Part shown: positions 7,433 through 8,754 of the stretch, one piece after another
Layout of the letters: the number at the start of each line of letters is the position of its first letter
Position numbering within the stretch: position 1 is the first letter of the stretch
Origin: FEN-1219 sp964457725
GTDB lineage: Bacteria; Pseudomonadota; Gammaproteobacteria; Steroidobacterales; Rariloculaceae
Direction of reading: 5' to 3'
Assembly (NCBI GenBank): GCA_964457725.1
Contig: CAYWGQ010000157.1
Coordinates: 1-8,754 of the forward strand
DNA length: 8,754 nt
Notes under the pieces: model-generated
Database searches by the model: none
What the model saw: the letters and a program-made list of their open reading frames with translations, nothing else
What the model was told of the DNA's origin: nothing
Made by a program: the position numbers and the translations under genes

Positions 7433-8358
7433 CAGACGATGTCCGGCGAGAGCTTGTTGTGGTGCGCCCAGAAGCCCTTGTGGGCCGAGCGGACGAATGC
7501 GAGCGGATCGTCGAACGTGCGCGCGAGCCCGTCCAGCACCCCCGCCGCGAGCATGTCCTCGGCGCTATCGCCCTGGCGGACGAGCTCGACCATCCGCTCG
7601 TAGAGCGTCTGCATCAGATCGCGCTCGGCCTCGACCTCGGCGCGGCCCACGACCGGCCCGTAGGACGGCACGAACCGCGTCCGCGCATCCGTCCGCTCGA
7701 GCAGCAGCGTCAGCGCGTCCGCTCGCCCGCCTACCCAGCCGCCGCCGAACCAGTCGAGCACCGGGTCTCGCTCCGGCGAGATCGCGTCGCCGGCTGCGAC
7801 GACGTTCGCACGCCGGAAGTGCACGAAGACGTCGCCGTCCGTGTGAGCGAGCAGCAGATGGCCGAGCTCGATCGGCTCGCCGAGCGCCTCGAGCGCGTCG
7901 CGATCGAAGAACGTGCGCGTGGGCCGACCCTCCTCGGGCAGCGGCGGGCGATAGCGATCCTCGTCGACGAGCCAGTACGGTGCCGACAGCCGCGCGCGCG
8001 TCTTCTCGTGCGCGACGATCTCCGCCCCGAGGCCGCGAAGCTCGACGTTGCCGCCGACCTGCTCGGGATGCCAGTGCGTGTTCACGAGCGCCAGGACCCG
8101 GCCGCCGCCCGGAAGCTCGCGCAGGGCGCCGAGGAGCGCCTCCGCGTGCTCGGCCGCGCCGCTGTCGACGACGATCTGCCCTTCCGCGGCCCCGAGCACG
8201 ACGACGTTGCCGCCGGCGCCGCGAATCACCGCAATCGACTCGCCGGCCTGCTCGATCGCGAGCGCGTCCGCCGCGGCCGCTCGCCGCGCGAGCGGTGCTG
8301 AGAAGGCGGCGCCGAGCGCGCCTACCGCGCCGCCCAAGAACGTCCGCCGCCGCAGCAT
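7432..8358 (-). CDS. Tat-exported metallo-beta-lactamase-fold protein with a degenerate second metal site
   Basis: The 308-residue protein opens with a twin-arginine signal (MLRRRTFLGG, hydrophobic region, then an Ala-rich end near residue 30), so it should be exported folded. The MBL fold follows. The usual HxHxDH motif reads THWHPEQVGGN: His95 and His97 are kept, but Asp is Glu99 and the last His is Gln100. AHTDGD keeps His172 and VAAGD keeps Asp191. The last ligand, usually His in a GHG-like loop, is Tyr233 (PSYGP). Thus the first metal site (three His) is complete while all three second-site ligands are changed. Overall it resembles the NTHWHxDHxGGN subgroup of MBL hydrolases. Activity, if any, would be single-metal; no substrate can be named. 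The start at 8358 gives the Tat motif at once; the ribosome site is weak. It lies 19 bases after the DUF1552 stop and overlaps the ankyrin start by one base. Confidence 0.88.
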   Translation of the reverse strand: MLRRRTFLGGAVGALGAAFSAPLARRAAAADALAIEQAGESIAVIRGAGGNVVVLGAAEGQIVVDSGAAEHAEALLGALRELPGGGRVLALVNTHWHPEQVGGNVELRGLGAEIVAHEKTRARLSAPYWLVDEDRYRPPLPEEGRPTRTFFDRDALEALGEPIELGHLLLAHTDGDVFVHFRRANVVAAGDAISPERDPVLDWFGGGWVGGRADALTLLLERTDARTRFVPSYGPVVGRAEVEAERDLMQTLYERMVELVRQGDSAEDMLAAGVLDGLARTFDDPLAFVRSAHKGFWAHHNKLSPDIV

Positions 8359-8377
8359 CGTCTCGCGCGCCCCGCGG

Positions 8378-8754
8378 TCAGACGCCCGCGATCTCGCCGG
8401 TGCTGTCCGCGAAGCTCGCCATCTCGAGCCCCGTCTTGTTCAGCACGGTCAGCAGCAGGTTCGACAGCGACGTCCGCTCCGGCAGCTCGATGTGCTGCCC
8501 GCCGCGCAGGCTGCCGCAGCCGCCGCCGACCAGGATGTTCGGCAGCGGATAGTTGTTGTGCCGGTCGCTGTTGCTCATGTTCGAGCCGTACAGGAACAGC
8601 GAGTGGTCGAGCAGCGAGCCGTCGCCGTCCGGGATGGCGGCCAGCTTGTCGAGGAAATCGGCGAAGCGTTCCATGTGCCAGCGCTGGATGCGCACCAGCC
8701 GGTGCATCTTCTGGATGTCGGTGGCATGGTGTGAGAGGGGATGGAACGAGTCGG
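8378..8754 (-). CDS. DUF1552 family protein, C-terminal fragment (5' end outside window)
   Basis: The last 124 codons are present and the frame stays open to the window edge, so the ATG at 8707 is internal. Recognisable DUF1552 features are the FHPLSHHATD start, HMERFADFLDKLAAIPDGDG, the core LLDHSLFLYGSNMSNSDRHN, the PNILVGGGCG turn with RGGQHIELP, and the closing SFADSTGEIAG. DUF1552 proteins are secreted, often Tat-exported, of unknown biochemistry, and relate to the alkaline-phosphatase-like DUF1501 group. In many soil and marine bacteria they lie beside DUF1592/DUF1588 cytochrome-like proteins (family knowledge). The gene sits 19 bases upstream of the MBL gene on the same strand, so the two are likely one transcript. 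The N-terminal signal and most of the domain are outside the window and could not be checked. Confidence 0.85.
   Translation of the reverse strand, partial: DSFHPLSHHATDIQKMHRLVRIQRWHMERFADFLDKLAAIPDGDGSLLDHSLFLYGSNMSNSDRHNNYPLPNILVGGGCGSLRGGQHIELPERTSLSNLLLTVLNKTGLEMASFADSTGEIAGV

Noticed and set aside
5693..7603. 636-codon + strand open frame across the ankyrin gene
   Set aside because: It is His/Arg/Ala-rich without domains and is antisense to a gene with eleven recognisable ankyrin repeats.
6871..8552. Two long + strand open frames across the MBL gene
   Set aside because: Both are Arg/Ser/Pro/Ala-rich low-complexity translations, antisense to the MBL and DUF1552 coding sequences.

Overview
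The window is about 70% GC by eye. Its codon use, an LtaS-like enzyme without a Gram-positive setting, Tat and Sec export signals, and a DUF1552 gene suggest a high-GC Gram-negative soil-type bacterium. A proteobacterium is most likely, but this is inferred from gene content and nothing in the window fixes the taxon. All reading is by eye; no search was run.

Left block, + strand, 1-3407: a tightly packed trehalose cluster. It holds the 3' end of otsB (trehalose-6-phosphate phosphatase), a complete GH15 trehalase/glucoamylase-like gene, and a complete otsA (trehalose-6-phosphate synthase). Both junctions are 4-base stop/start overlaps (ATGA and GTGA), so the three genes are probably one translationally coupled operon. 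OtsA makes trehalose-6-phosphate and OtsB removes the phosphate. The GH15 partner has its N-terminal domain and the putative general base, but carries Ala where I expect the general-acid Glu, so a hydrolytic role is doubtful.

Middle, + strand, 3526-5844: a polytopic membrane protein with a C-terminal extracytoplasmic alkaline-phosphatase-fold domain. Its spaced key residues match lipoteichoic acid synthase (LtaS) closely, but the usual Thr nucleophile is Ser and there are about nine membrane segments instead of five. It is likely a phosphoglycerol or phosphoethanolamine type transferase acting on an envelope glycan. It lies 118 bases after otsA with no clear terminator between them.

Right block, - strand, 8754-5909: three genes read towards the middle. 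They are the 3' end of a DUF1552 gene, a Tat-exported metallo-beta-lactamase-fold protein whose second metal site is dismantled, and a Sec-exported protein of about eleven ankyrin repeats. The last two overlap by one base (TGATG), and the first two are 19 bases apart. This looks like an exported-protein cassette of unknown job and is the best candidate here for an undescribed system. A 6-bp perfect hairpin lies between the two convergent blocks at 5852-5869.

I saw no tRNA, rRNA, CRISPR array, insertion sequence or attachment site.
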